Shown here in pieces: positions 21,401 through 30,279 of a DNA stretch of 64,000 nt. The DNA comes from Strigamia acuminata. Taxonomy: Eukaryota > Arthropoda > Chilopoda > Geophilomorpha > Linotaeniidae. Below the pieces are notes generated by a model. That model was given only the letters and a program-made list of their open reading frames with translations, was not told where the DNA came from and searched no databases. Position 1 is the first letter of the stretch. Each line of letters begins with the position of its first letter. The position numbers and the translations under genes are program-made. Location of the stretch: contig OX442316.1 in assembly GCA_949358305.1 (NCBI GenBank), positions 3,224,001 through 3,288,000 of the forward strand, written 5' to 3'.

Positions 21401-23447
21401 AGAGAATGAAATGATCAAAACATTCATTGGCAAAGTCACGTCTCAGTTGGATTGCAAACCGCCAACGCGCCAGGAGTTCATAGATCACCAGCAGAAGGAT
21501 AAACATTGTTATGGTTTAAAAAATTACTTAGAAACCGAACAATTTCCGCCATGGGTGACTACGCGACTACAGAGGCGAAATTATAAGAAATTAGCATCGT
21601 GTCACCTTATCGAAAACGACCTACTGTTGAAATACAGCCCAACTATTTCAGACGAGTTCTCAGATGACAATCGCGCACTGAAAGTGGTGGTCCCGAAAAC
21701 ATTGCGATTTCGAATACTGTGGCTTAGCCATGGACACCCATTGGCCAGCCACTGCGGCATCAGTCGGACACTATACCGGATGCGACGCATCTACTCATGG
21801 GAGGGCATGAAACCAGACGTAACAAGGTTTATCAAGCACTGCACAAGGTGCCAAGCGTGCAAGCCCCGTCCAAAGACCCAAGTAGAAGCCGCCGAAATCG
21901 GACCATACGCTCCATTTCAGTGCCTGAGCGTCGATTTGGTTGGACCACTGCCAAGAACGATAGAGGGCAATAATTATATCCTAGTGGTGTTGGATATAGC
22001 CACAAGGTGGCCTAAACTATATCCATTAGAAGACCCTACTGCGCAAACGATAGCCGATTGCATCTACGACACCTCGATGGACTGGGGTTTTCCGGTTAAG
22101 ATAATATCGGACAATGGCCCACAGTTTAAGGCGCGGTTGTATCAGGAATTTTGCAAGAAGTTCAAGATTTTTCCAAAGTTCACCTCTCCATATCATCCGC
22201 AGGCCAACCCGGTCGAGAGGTTGAACCGGGATATCAAATATTCAATCGCCCTATACACTGCAATCCACTCCAGATGGGACGAATACCTCCGCGAGATCGC
22301 ATTTAGTGTACGAACAACCGACACTAGAGGACGGGGATATTCGCCAGCGTACCTTAACACAGGGAGAGAGTTCCGAATCCCATGGGATCCGCGAGTCCTC
22401 GATGGCATAATGAAGATTGACCCTCAGAAGCCGCACGAATATGTGCAAAGGCTAGAGAAAGTGATACGGGACACCTATCAACATATGATGGCCCATATTG
22501 TTGACTTGCGCGAACGGGTGCGAAATCACAAAGAAGACAAAAAGTTCGCTGATTTCAGAGTGAATGATTTGGTATGGCGAGAGAGCCACGTGTTGTCGCA
22601 AGCGGCGAAGGGAATTTCCGCCAAACTTGCAGACAAAAGGATGGGTCCTTACGTTATCACGCAGATCCACCAAGGTGGAGCCGCAAAACTGCGAAGACTG
22701 CGGGACAATAAGACATATAAGTCAATTCACATATCTGAACTATCACCATATTTCCCTGAACTCAATCAGGAGGTATGGGTGAAAGGCCAAACTCAAAGTG
22801 ACCCAAACGCTGAAGTGGTGAACACACTGCTCGATGATGAACCAGCACACGAGTCGGAAGTAGAAAAAATGTCGAAAAATACGACAAAAAAGCAAAACCG
22901 ATCGACTGTAAAAAAGGGGGGAAATTTGCCAATTTCCCAAGAACAAATATCATCAAAAGATTTACCACAACAGCAAGAAACGTCACATGACGTAGAAAAT
23001 TCACAAGAAATTCCACGCGACGCCGACGAAATTCAAACACCGTCGACGATGCGAGAAACGCCACAAGACGTCGAAGGCACGTTCGACACGTGGGAAACTC
23101 AAGTGCAAGACTTGGAAAATTACGATATCGATTTTCAGCGCAATCTACAAACTTCACCAGAAAATGAAGCAGCAGAATTGCGCGAAGAAAATTCGATTGC
23201 TAAAGAAATGGAAGCAACTCCATTATTTTTCCCGGATGAATTTATTTTGGAAACTGAAGAACAAATAAAATCATTTTCCAAAAAGGGGGGAAGAGTGGTG
23301 GAGAAGCCGAAAATCAAAAAGAAATATTCAAATGCAGTTGATAGACACCAACAAACATCAAAACAAACTTCGTTCGAGAAGAAAAATACATCAAAATATG
23401 TATTACGAGACAGAACGAAGATAAAGACTCCAAAACGGTTCGAATAA
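18420..23447 (+). CDS. pol: Element 1 Pol polyprotein: protease, RT, RNase H, integrase
   Basis: It is read in the -1 frame after gag; the GTG at 18420 is simply the first codon past the shift, not a real start. An acidic linker precedes an aspartic protease with TLDSGANRS (D near 300). Reverse transcriptase follows, with the catalytic YLDD near 645-648. RNase H (HTDAS, then ATDLECLAVIWA) comes next. The integrase zinc finger (HGHPLASHCG ... HCTRCQAC) precedes a core with D1172, D1231 and E1266 (SVDLVG, SDNGPQF, NPVERLN). Only 34 residues separate the last D and E because the loop is one residue short, as in other NPVER-type elements. A long charged C-terminal tail follows. No breaks were seen, so the protein could be active. 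Confidence 0.95.
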   Translation: MSAGSEDSLKPAPANDSEIARKRELEKPTAPELTTTVPEPTPTPEPTTTSETKTAPPIRKGSVIYEISKGQIIGMKFPPVEMAALAKIEEIVGISTAAKSMEAVEAIESTEATGAANIAGAANADEVPSTSEACDVKPQALSLDEMELTPPEAIGTMQGKADMEYDVKKDSDGMILFPTTDLSEVPKTEEITQIDAAYFTAEIDQALKNVGLDDENEATIFWANVRSTYENEPSEAAWMVDTPTEPVEWDPFLKELPIIEPEEKPRIRVFRALIPDQDMLSGMTTMEISTESGTIMGTLDSGANRSCIALPLVQDMEMEDQISRVGPNMAINTADKKVQPIGSLRLTFRWSHGIMIHNFLVLPHEMRFMLMGNDIMKRMRVQPNPLNGKWNFVQTLEVPAPYIHQDVLDRLEKKLEEPESSWNTFAKRSSFCAFEARLKVGNGVHNLVEEAKLQLTEAMQLEHVLKKYEHILTKTPGRTHVLHHTIDLDTDKPIRVPYKSWNPQKREILSKLCQEMLDKGYVSQAEGDYGARIVLVMKPGSEPRLCIDYRPINEHTLYDPPQMPTIDEILRELGEFKWVTTIDLTKGYWQIELRPEDRPKTAFWSPLGRLMFNVMPFGLVNAPTTFQRLIEKVLGDAHRRYAWAYLDDIVIVSATYEEHLRHVESVLDKLDKANLHINPEKSKFCRKELKFLGYTLGINGLSVDPKKVAAITQFPAPKDLKGLQRFMGMVNFFHRLLKDLSAVSEPLRPLLKKGIDFVWTDDHQAAFEKVKRLLADAVTLKLPNLNKPFIVHTDASYQGLGAALMQQHEIDGQTVEVPCMYISRSLQQAELNYSATDLECLAVIWALRKFRPYLECTKFTVQTDHQALKWLMGLDEPTGRLARWQMELMGYDFKIHYIKGPLNVLADALSRDPVQLICDEEDTGEADGFMSYCPTNHQKWTFNNWNQLPVPERRPNEDDKFVSYWCNAYNLTTNESEETRDCQGEEPWPYEPVSENEMIKTFIGKVTSQLDCKPPTRQEFIDHQQKDKHCYGLKNYLETEQFPPWVTTRLQRRNYKKLASCHLIENDLLLKYSPTISDEFSDDNRALKVVVPKTLRFRILWLSHGHPLASHCGISRTLYRMRRIYSWEGMKPDVTRFIKHCTRCQACKPRPKTQVEAAEIGPYAPFQCLSVDLVGPLPRTIEGNNYILVVLDIATRWPKLYPLEDPTAQTIADCIYDTSMDWGFPVKIISDNGPQFKARLYQEFCKKFKIFPKFTSPYHPQANPVERLNRDIKYSIALYTAIHSRWDEYLREIAFSVRTTDTRGRGYSPAYLNTGREFRIPWDPRVLDGIMKIDPQKPHEYVQRLEKVIRDTYQHMMAHIVDLRERVRNHKEDKKFADFRVNDLVWRESHVLSQAAKGISAKLADKRMGPYVITQIHQGGAAKLRRLRDNKTYKSIHISELSPYFPELNQEVWVKGQTQSDPNAEVVNTLLDDEPAHESEVEKMSKNTTKKQNRSTVKKGGNLPISQEQISSKDLPQQQETSHDVENSQEIPRDADEIQTPSTMRETPQDVEGTFDTWETQVQDLENYDIDFQRNLQTSPENEAAELREENSIAKEMEATPLFFPDEFILETEEQIKSFSKKGGRVVEKPKIKKKYSNAVDRHQQTSKQTSFEKKNTSKYVLRDRTKIKTPKRFE

Positions 23448-23684
23448 ATATCACCAGGTGGCGCCACTCGGAAGGCACAAACAAGCGCCCGACGTCACCA
23501 ACTCACGTGATTGGAGGAGCAAGATTCAACACCAACTTGTGAATCGCAACCAAAAGTCACGATCGATCGAAGTCAAAGAAAAGTTTGGAAAAACAACGAG
23601 AAAGCTGGTGAAAACTGTTGGATTTAAAGAAGAAAACGGCAAAAAACATCTCAACTTGTGATCAACGCAAGAAAAGCAGCCGAG

Positions 23685-25146
23685 ATGGCCTCAACACGCC
23701 GATCGAGGCGAGAACAAGAAGCAGAGATGGAGGAGGTATTTTTTGTATCAAATATAAGATAAAACCAATTAGATTCCTCTCTTAACGATGTGTGAACGAG
23801 ATTCCTGGATTGTTGGACTGAGAAAAGTAGTAATAAAGCGGAGAAAAGCTTTGAGAAATACATAAAGTAATTGAACGGAAACAGATCCGAAAAAATTCGA
23901 AAACATCGCTAAAAATAAATTAAAACAGCTAAAAAGGCTGTAGCAACATTTATTAAAACAATAAGAAATACTTTTTAGTGATAAAAGAAATAAAAAATTA
24001 GTAAAAAGCACGTTTTGCGAAACACGATAATTGAAACCAAGAGCGCCATCTTGGAACCGCTATCGGAAATAAAATAACGAACTCAGTTGAATAAAACAAG
24101 GAAAATATTACACATTCGTGAGAGAGAATCTTGATTGGAAACGTTGATAAAAATGATTTCTTTCGCTGACGTGTACCACGATTATTCGCTTGAGAATTCA
24201 GAAAATAATGGAGAAATTAGTCACGCCAGACTCGAAAAGTTAACGGATAACCAATACGGAAATTGAGCCGGAAAAATTAGTGCGACTGAGCATAATAAAA
24301 AGCCAACTAAGAGCTGTAATGATTATACACTCCATAGATGATTAATTTTAAGCGAAAGAAAAGTAAAAACTAAGTTCACGAAGCGTCTCAATCCAGCGCT
24401 GACCGAGAGCGCCATCTTGTAGCAATTAATGGCGCCAAGATGTACGCAATTAAGCAAAAGAGCTAAATAAATCGGGTCACACATGGAAGAAAGAATATCT
24501 GTCAACATAAAATTAAAAATTCGACGGAAAATTAATTTTTTTTGGTTTTTATTTATCGAATATTTAGCAAGAGTGGATGTCATCATGGGACGAGCTTCCA
24601 ACCACAGTTCGAGTACCATCTAACATCTTGCGAGGAAAAATCCCCGAGATAGTCCGACAAATCTTTGAAGCCCACGGCTACAGCGCTTGGAGAACACGCA
24701 AGTGGCTCTCCCAAGCTGCGACCCGAAGATGGGGCACATACAAAAAAGTGAAGCATGGATTCAAGGAGTGTTTGTGGGAGCTTGTAAAGGATTTTCTCGA
24801 AACCATTGATCCACCCGGGATGTTGTGGAGCCCACTGCTCGCGGAGGATTTCCCGCTCACTTTCGAGGAGGAAAAGGACTATGGCATTTATTTCAAGCCA
24901 GGAACAAATAAATTCCTGTTTCTGCAGGAAATACGGGAGAGATTAAAAAAGGACATGATGACGGTTGCGGCTAGATTCATGGAGGAACAACAAAAGTACG
25001 AAGAAGTACTTCCACTAACCACGGACATTGCACAGGTGTGGTTACACCTAAACGTTGGTATGGCGTCCGGCCCGACCCGGGGGCTCCCGAGGATTTCGGT
25101 TTCTGAACAGGAAGTCCCGGAACCCGGTGTCGACGAGAACAACTAG
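23685..25146 (+). CDS. Element 1 spliced ORF3 (about 209 aa, unknown function)
   Basis: Exon 1 is 23685-23735 (ATG; MASTRRSRREQEAEMEE) and exon 2 is 24568-25146. The intron has donor GTATTT and acceptor ATATTTAG and joins in phase 0. The product resembles the N-terminal region of ORF3 in element 2: SWDELPTT, then N-I-x-RG, then SAW, a Pro-containing segment, and TDIAQVWLHLNVG near the end. This position normally holds env, but I see no signal peptide, membrane segment or furin site. I do not recognise the family. The supporting evidence is homology between two independent elements and equivalent splice sites; exact upstream splicing is inferred. Confidence 0.65.
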
Positions 25147-25203
25147 AGGAAGACCAAGACGGCCTGTACTTGGGGTGTATGGGTCAGTCTTATGAAGACC
25201 TCC

Positions 25204-25219
25204 CCAAAAAGAGGGGAAG
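25204..25219 (+). promoter_or_regulatory. Element 1 polypurine tract
   Basis: The purine run AAAAAAGAGGGGAAG directly abuts the right LTR; it primes plus-strand DNA synthesis. Confidence 0.85.
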
Positions 25220-26451
25220 TGTGGTGGCCTGTGGTCACCAGGGTCAGGTGAAAACAGGAGTAACATTCACAGAGTTGATCTGAAGTTAATATTATTTTAG
25301 CATTTTTATTATTTTAGAAGACTGAGACAATAAGTTCTTGTCTGGGGCTGGTTGCCAGGGCAACCAGACAAACAGCTGAGGGGTTGGCAGGAAGTGCTTC
25401 CTGTCAACCAGGAAGAAAATACAGATTTCTTCAGTCTAATACAAAAACCTTTGCTGAACAACACTGAAAATAATTACTCCTGGATTTCTACTGTCAAAAC
25501 CGGATTAATTTGTGCCTTCAACCGAGGATTGGACTCATTCTTGTGATACAACACATTGTGTCACGGGAATTTCATCTTGCCGTCAAGACATTGACGGAGG
25601 GATTTCATGCAACAGTCGAGCCATTCAAACTACGTCGCGGACGCCATTTGAACCACTCGACGATCGTAACCAAGCCATTCCAACTACGTCGCCGACGCCA
25701 TTGGAACCACTTGGAAGAATAGAGCGAGCCATTCCAACTACGACAGAGTCGCCATTGGAACTACTCGTGAGGAGAGGGCCATTCGGACTACGATATCATC
25801 GCCATCCGAACTACCCGGAGAAGAAGTAAAGTTAATCCGAACTACGGTTCTACCGCCATTTGGGTTAACACGGTGCCGAAGTAACGCTGCTCGAACTACG
25901 ACTCGGTCGCCATTCGAGCAAGCGTGTAGAAGAAACCGAAATTGATCGGTCAGAGATTGAAGAAACTGCGATTGAGCAGCCACAACGAGAATCATCAGTT
26001 GTTGCTGCCGAGAATCGGGAAAACTGTAAGTGAAGAATACGTTATTCGGACGAAGCAGTACGGAAACGTCGCGTCGACGGGACGAACGGAGCCGGAGACG
26101 CCATTTTTATTCCTATTTTCCATTTTCATTAATAATTCGTTAATTTCTAGTCATTATGTATAATTTTAATAGTTTAGTCATTGTAAATCGTTTTTATTAG
26201 AGAGATAACTTTATTCAAAGAGCCAGAATAAATGAGAGAGTGTGTTTTTAAGACAGAAGTTTGTTTATTGAATCGGTTGATTTGTTCAATTGTAAAATTG
26301 GATAAATCAATTGTTGAGTTAGAATAGTTAGAAGCCTTAGTTATTTATTTGAGTTTAAAATATAAGACCCGTCGGGGCATTAAGTAATTTCCACAGCTTA
26401 TTTTTGATAATTTGAGTGAGGTTTTATTAAGAATAGGCCGGGATTACTACA
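25220..26451 (+). repeat. Element 1 right LTR
   Basis: 1,232 bp, the same length as the left LTR with no differences noticed. It ends ATTACTACA, followed by the GTGT duplication. Confidence 0.95.
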
Positions 26452-27271
26452 GTGTGTGTGCATTCGCATCCCACGGAATGGACCAGAGTTCAAGTAACGA
26501 TTTATTTGTCAATTTAAACTTGTTATTTTCAACTTTCGAATCTCAATTTCAGACCGGTGGTGATTATATTGCAATTCAAAGTCGTAGCCAGCGATCCAAA
26601 ATTGAAAAGAATTGGAAATCCGAATCAAATAATTGTTTCGCCGAATGTGTCCGCCCGGTGTACACTCACCATTTCTCAAATCGAGAAGATGATTTTTCCC
26701 ATTTCCACTTTAAGGCGTGACCAGATCGGGCAATTAAACACAATTAAAAGTTGTTTTCCGGGGTTTATTTAATTTTTTTTTCGTTTTAGATGGGTAATTC
26801 GTGCGCGCATGATCAGCAAAACGTCGACCCGAACGTGGAATAACAAGACAGGCGACCGCTACTTATTTTCGGCAATATTTGTCGATGACAGCGGGGAAAT
26901 TCAAGCAAACTCGTTCGATGCGGAGTACGACAAACTTTTTGACGGGTTGCAAGAAGGAGAAGTTAATAAATTAACAAATGGACGTTTTATTCCTATTTAA
27001 AACGAAGTTTTGCGGTTGATTTCAGATGTTTTACGTGACAAATGCAGACCTGAATCGCAATAAGAAGCCGCTGGGTTCGAACGTAAATCACGATTGCGAA
27101 ATAATGTTGCACAAGGACACTGTCGTGGTGAGGTGCAACGTCGACACGTTCGGAGTGACACGAGTGGAGTACCGCGAGTGGATTAATTTTTTTCTGTTCC
27201 ATCCCTTAACTTATTTTTTCATTTTTTTATGCTTAATGCTGTTTTTGAACAATATTTCTAATATTTGTTAA
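26452..27271 (+). pseudogene. RPA70-like truncated copy C, right part
   Basis: Resumes the exon split at 13451. It continues like copy B: a VVIILQFKVVASDPKL exon, an exon near 26790 with WVIRARMISKTSTRTWNN, and an exon at 27026 with MFYVTNADLNRNKKPLG. It ends at the same truncated position, with a TAA at 27269-27271. Near-identity to copy B suggests the duplication is recent. Confidence 0.7.
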
Positions 27272-27525
27272 TTAAGGTGTAAGAAATTGTTAATTTTTGG
27301 CATTTTTTGTTGACTTGCACGATTGTAAGAAATCAAATGCGCGTTTAATGGGGACCGTTTGGTTACATTTTTACTCACCAGGGTGGCGCAACTGTGTTTA
27401 TCATATAACCTTAGATAGCAAATAAGAGTATTGTTGTTTCTCCAACTAAAAAATTCGTTTTGTTTTGATAATTTTCTGGAATTAAAAATGTTTGACATTG
27501 CACATTTTCCCCGCAATAAATTTCC

Positions 27526-27626
27526 ATTATTTGTCTCATTATTTCTCGACTATAACTGCACGGCCTGAACATCGTCGACATCGTCTGGGACAGGAATAAA
27601 TAATTAAAACCATTTTGTAAAATCAA
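27526..27626 (-). pseudogene. Orphan-gene C-terminal fragment
   Basis: A minus-strand frame with FNYLFLSQTMSTMF and IMEIYCG resembles the C terminus of the intact gene just downstream (FNYLVQG ... MAIYCD). It is a separate partial copy. Confidence 0.5.
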
Positions 27627-27701
27627 TACAATTATTGTCTGACCAACATCACTTTTATAAAATTTTACATTTCACGTTTGGCCATCACAAATATACATTT
27701 T

Positions 27702-29735
27702 TTAATCGCAATAAATTGCCATTACGTCCGCCATTTCTTCTTGACTGTAACCGCACGACATCAACATCGTCATCAACTTGAGCGGGTCCGGCGCAGAACG
27801 GCCTTGCACCAAGTAATTAAACGGAAAACACCTGATACAATAACTCACTTCGTGCGAATTGACGAAACAAAAATTAAGAAACACCGCCAACATCGACTGG
27901 TGACTGCAAACGCTAAAATCCACGCACATTCTATAAGCGAGACAACAACAAAACTCCTTAAACACGACCATCTCGTCGTCCGGCGACACATTCCGCCGAG
28001 TAATAACTTCCAACAAATCCCTATCGAGCTTCCCGGCTTCGCGAGCGTCAATAATTTCAGAGATTTTACAAAATCTAACGGCGACGCTTCTAATCGTGTC
28101 TTGCAGATTCGGACTCCTCTCTGGGAAAAAATCAACGTTATCACTGTCCTGCTGGAAACACAGCGACAGCGAAGACAAACTCTCCTCCAAATCGGACGCA
28201 ACCGCGTCGCTGATCCCCTCGGATGCACTGTCGGGAAGCCAACTTATGAATTCATCGATAAACGTGGATGAAGCCGAAACATCCGTGAAATGGTCGACGA
28301 GAATCGATTTTTTAAGCCTGCTCGTTTCGTTCGCGTTCGGAAAAGCAAAAGCCAAATATCTGTCGAGTCTCGCCCATTTGTTCTTGTCGGTTCCGTCGGA
28401 AAGCAACGTGCGAGCGATGTAGTACGCGAAGCACGAACAGTGCGTTTGAAAAGTTGTCATTTCGTCGGCGCTCGTTATGTATTTCTTCGCGATCGACTCC
28501 AGAAAATCCCAATGGAACTCCGGCGAAGAAACCTTGTTGATAAGCAGCTCCGCGACGCACTTGGACAGAATCTGTCTCCGCTTTTTGACGCTCGCGTCGT
28601 TGAGCAACACGTGGAGGTTGCCGGAGTCGCGCGCCTTGCACAGATTGAGGTAAATAAACGAATATTTGTGCTCGTTGCATTTCGACATCCCGGCGTGAGA
28701 GTTTTTCCACAAACGGACCAAACATTCCTCGATTCTGGACAAATCGCCGCGTTTGGACAGAGGATAGTCAACAGTCCTGCACAGCAATTCGTAAAAATCG
28801 TCGCCCGATGAAAATAAATCCAAAATGAGCGCCGATGTGGGCGCGAACGATTCCACGTCGAAAAACTGCATGAGTAGAGGCACGAAGGGATTCAAGGCGC
28901 AATCCGACGATAAAACGGTCGTTAGTTGTAGGTCGTCCATTTCTGAGATTAGAAAAGCTAAGATGGCGGTCTCGACGGTGCAGAAACAGTCGTCGCAGTC
29001 GTTGGTGTTGACGTGTTCGATTAATTCCTCCAGAGCGTTGTGTTTGCGGACGAGCAGCTTGAACATGAGGTTTCGTTCGTTCGGGTTGAAGAGCGACCAG
29101 AAGTACTCGACGCCGCATTGGTTTCTGCCGGTCATCGACGAGTCGAACATTTCAACTTTCGTGTGGAAACTCACGCTCGATGGGTCGGTTTTGATGGTCA
29201 GTCCTCGCCAGTATTTGAACAGGGAATATTTCAAGTTGGATGCGTCGCGTCGGTCGAAGCGCTTTTTCAAAATGATGGGAAACTCGTTGGAGATGTCTTC
29301 GACGACGTCCGCGATGCAACAGACGACGGCGACGTCGAATTTGGACTTGATGGTCCAGTCTTGCAGTTGAGAGAGAACTCGTGCTGTTTCCTTCGCGTCT
29401 AGTTGGCCGTGGACTGTCCATTCTGTGGAATGAATTATGGACGTCAGGAATTTTAGGTCGAGGAAGTTGAGAGCGCTGAACACGCGGAATTCGAGGAATT
29501 GGAAGAAATCCCATATTTGCTTTCCGATGTGCTTGATTACGGAGTTGAGCATCGGTTTCAACTGGTTGGGAATGAGAAGAGAGCGGGCTCGGTTACAGAC
29601 TGCTTGTTGCACGACTAACCATTGTACGATTTCCGCGCGATCAATTTGGAGGATCGAGTGGGATTTCCATAGCAAAACCGAAGTTTGAGCTAGCGAAATG
29701 TGTTCCAGACTCGGTAAGTCCAGGATTGTCTTCAT
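27702..29735 (-). CDS. Intronless orphan protein, 677 aa (unknown function)
   Basis: A single open frame from ATG 29735 to the stop at 27702-27704. I do not recognise the family. It is mostly helical in character, Leu-, Asp- and Cys-containing, with no signal peptide or clear membrane segment. Charged clusters occur (KRFDRRDASN near the middle) and there is a Cys-rich patch DCDDCFC. At least seven partial copies lie elsewhere in this window, on both strands, and all are frame-damaged. This is the only intact one, which argues that it is or was a real gene. It lies head-to-head with LRR gene L1, 544 bp away. Confidence 0.65.
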   Translation of the reverse strand: MKTILDLPSLEHISLAQTSVLLWKSHSILQIDRAEIVQWLVVQQAVCNRARSLLIPNQLKPMLNSVIKHIGKQIWDFFQFLEFRVFSALNFLDLKFLTSIIHSTEWTVHGQLDAKETARVLSQLQDWTIKSKFDVAVVCCIADVVEDISNEFPIILKKRFDRRDASNLKYSLFKYWRGLTIKTDPSSVSFHTKVEMFDSSMTGRNQCGVEYFWSLFNPNERNLMFKLLVRKHNALEELIEHVNTNDCDDCFCTVETAILAFLISEMDDLQLTTVLSSDCALNPFVPLLMQFFDVESFAPTSALILDLFSSGDDFYELLCRTVDYPLSKRGDLSRIEECLVRLWKNSHAGMSKCNEHKYSFIYLNLCKARDSGNLHVLLNDASVKKRRQILSKCVAELLINKVSSPEFHWDFLESIAKKYITSADEMTTFQTHCSCFAYYIARTLLSDGTDKNKWARLDRYLAFAFPNANETSRLKKSILVDHFTDVSASSTFIDEFISWLPDSASEGISDAVASDLEESLSSLSLCFQQDSDNVDFFPERSPNLQDTIRSVAVRFCKISEIIDAREAGKLDRDLLEVITRRNVSPDDEMVVFKEFCCCLAYRMCVDFSVCSHQSMLAVFLNFCFVNSHEVSYCIRCFPFNYLVQGRSAPDPLKLMTMLMSCGYSQEEMADVMAIYCD

Positions 29736-30279
29736 GTTACGAAGAATTTAGTTGCGTTGGAACTCGGGAACGGGCGAATTATTGCCATGCAAGCCAGGCG
29801 AGAGCAGTTTACCTGAGCATTATATTTATTGCTAATGACATCTGTTCTAGCCTCGGCTAGTCCAAAATGGTCCTCATACTTTGTAATTTTAAAATTTTAA
29901 GTTGAATCCAGACGTCAGATATGTGTAAAATGTAAGTTAGGGTTAAACTCACGTTCGCGTAAATTGTTGCAACTACAGCCAGGCGGAAGTACTGCACTAC
30001 TTATCCATATTTCCATGTAACCAATTTAAACTTTAGAGATTTTAGAGATTTTTTGGCTTCAATTGTCAATTAAATCTTTAATTGAATGATTTTGTTAGTC
30101 CCGAGTGCCACAAAAAGGACCAATAGTGACCTAGGTGTGACGAATAACGTCCATCGTGCGATTTGTCCTGTCCCGAGACGTTCGGCTCGTCCAAGAGTCG
30201 TTTGCATGCCGTATGTTTTGTCTATATAAAGAATTTGTTGGAGATTTGCATTATTCGCACTTGGATCCATACGGTCGAC
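29736..30279. promoter_or_regulatory. Divergent region between the orphan gene and LRR gene L1
   Basis: Holds no coding sequence. Upstream of L1 there is a TATA-like TATATAAAG at about 30223-30231, and the ATG lies about 50 bp downstream. The corresponding TATA positions are TATACAAAG before L2 and TGTATAAAG before L3. Confidence 0.6.

Larger units (their letters stand above)
13452..26451 (+). mobile_element. Element 1: complete Ty3/gypsy LTR retrotransposon (13,000 bp)
   Basis: Two 1,232-bp LTRs begin TGTGGTGGCC and end ATTACTACA. The 4-bp duplication GTGT lies at 13448-13451 and 26452-26455. Removing the element and one duplication restores the RPA70-like exon exactly in register with copy B. 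The order is LTR, primer site, gag, -1 frameshift, pol (protease, RT, RNase H, integrase), spliced ORF3, polypurine tract, LTR. The domain order RT-RNaseH-integrase places it in Ty3/gypsy. I noticed no differences between the LTRs, so it is a recent insertion. It is richer in GC than the surrounding host DNA. Confidence 0.95.
12649..27690 (+). repeat. Tandem segmental duplication, unit 3 (split by element 1)
   Basis: Third copy of the FADD-3'/RPA70-like segment. The LTR element at 13452-26451 plus one 4-bp duplication interrupts it. Beyond the element the copy continues in register with unit 2, through the RPA exons and the AT-rich 3' flank, up to the intact orphan gene. Confidence 0.75.

Noticed and set aside
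28290-29402. Several plus-strand frames over 100 aa within 28096-29402
   Set aside because: Antisense shadows of the intact 677-aa minus-strand frame.
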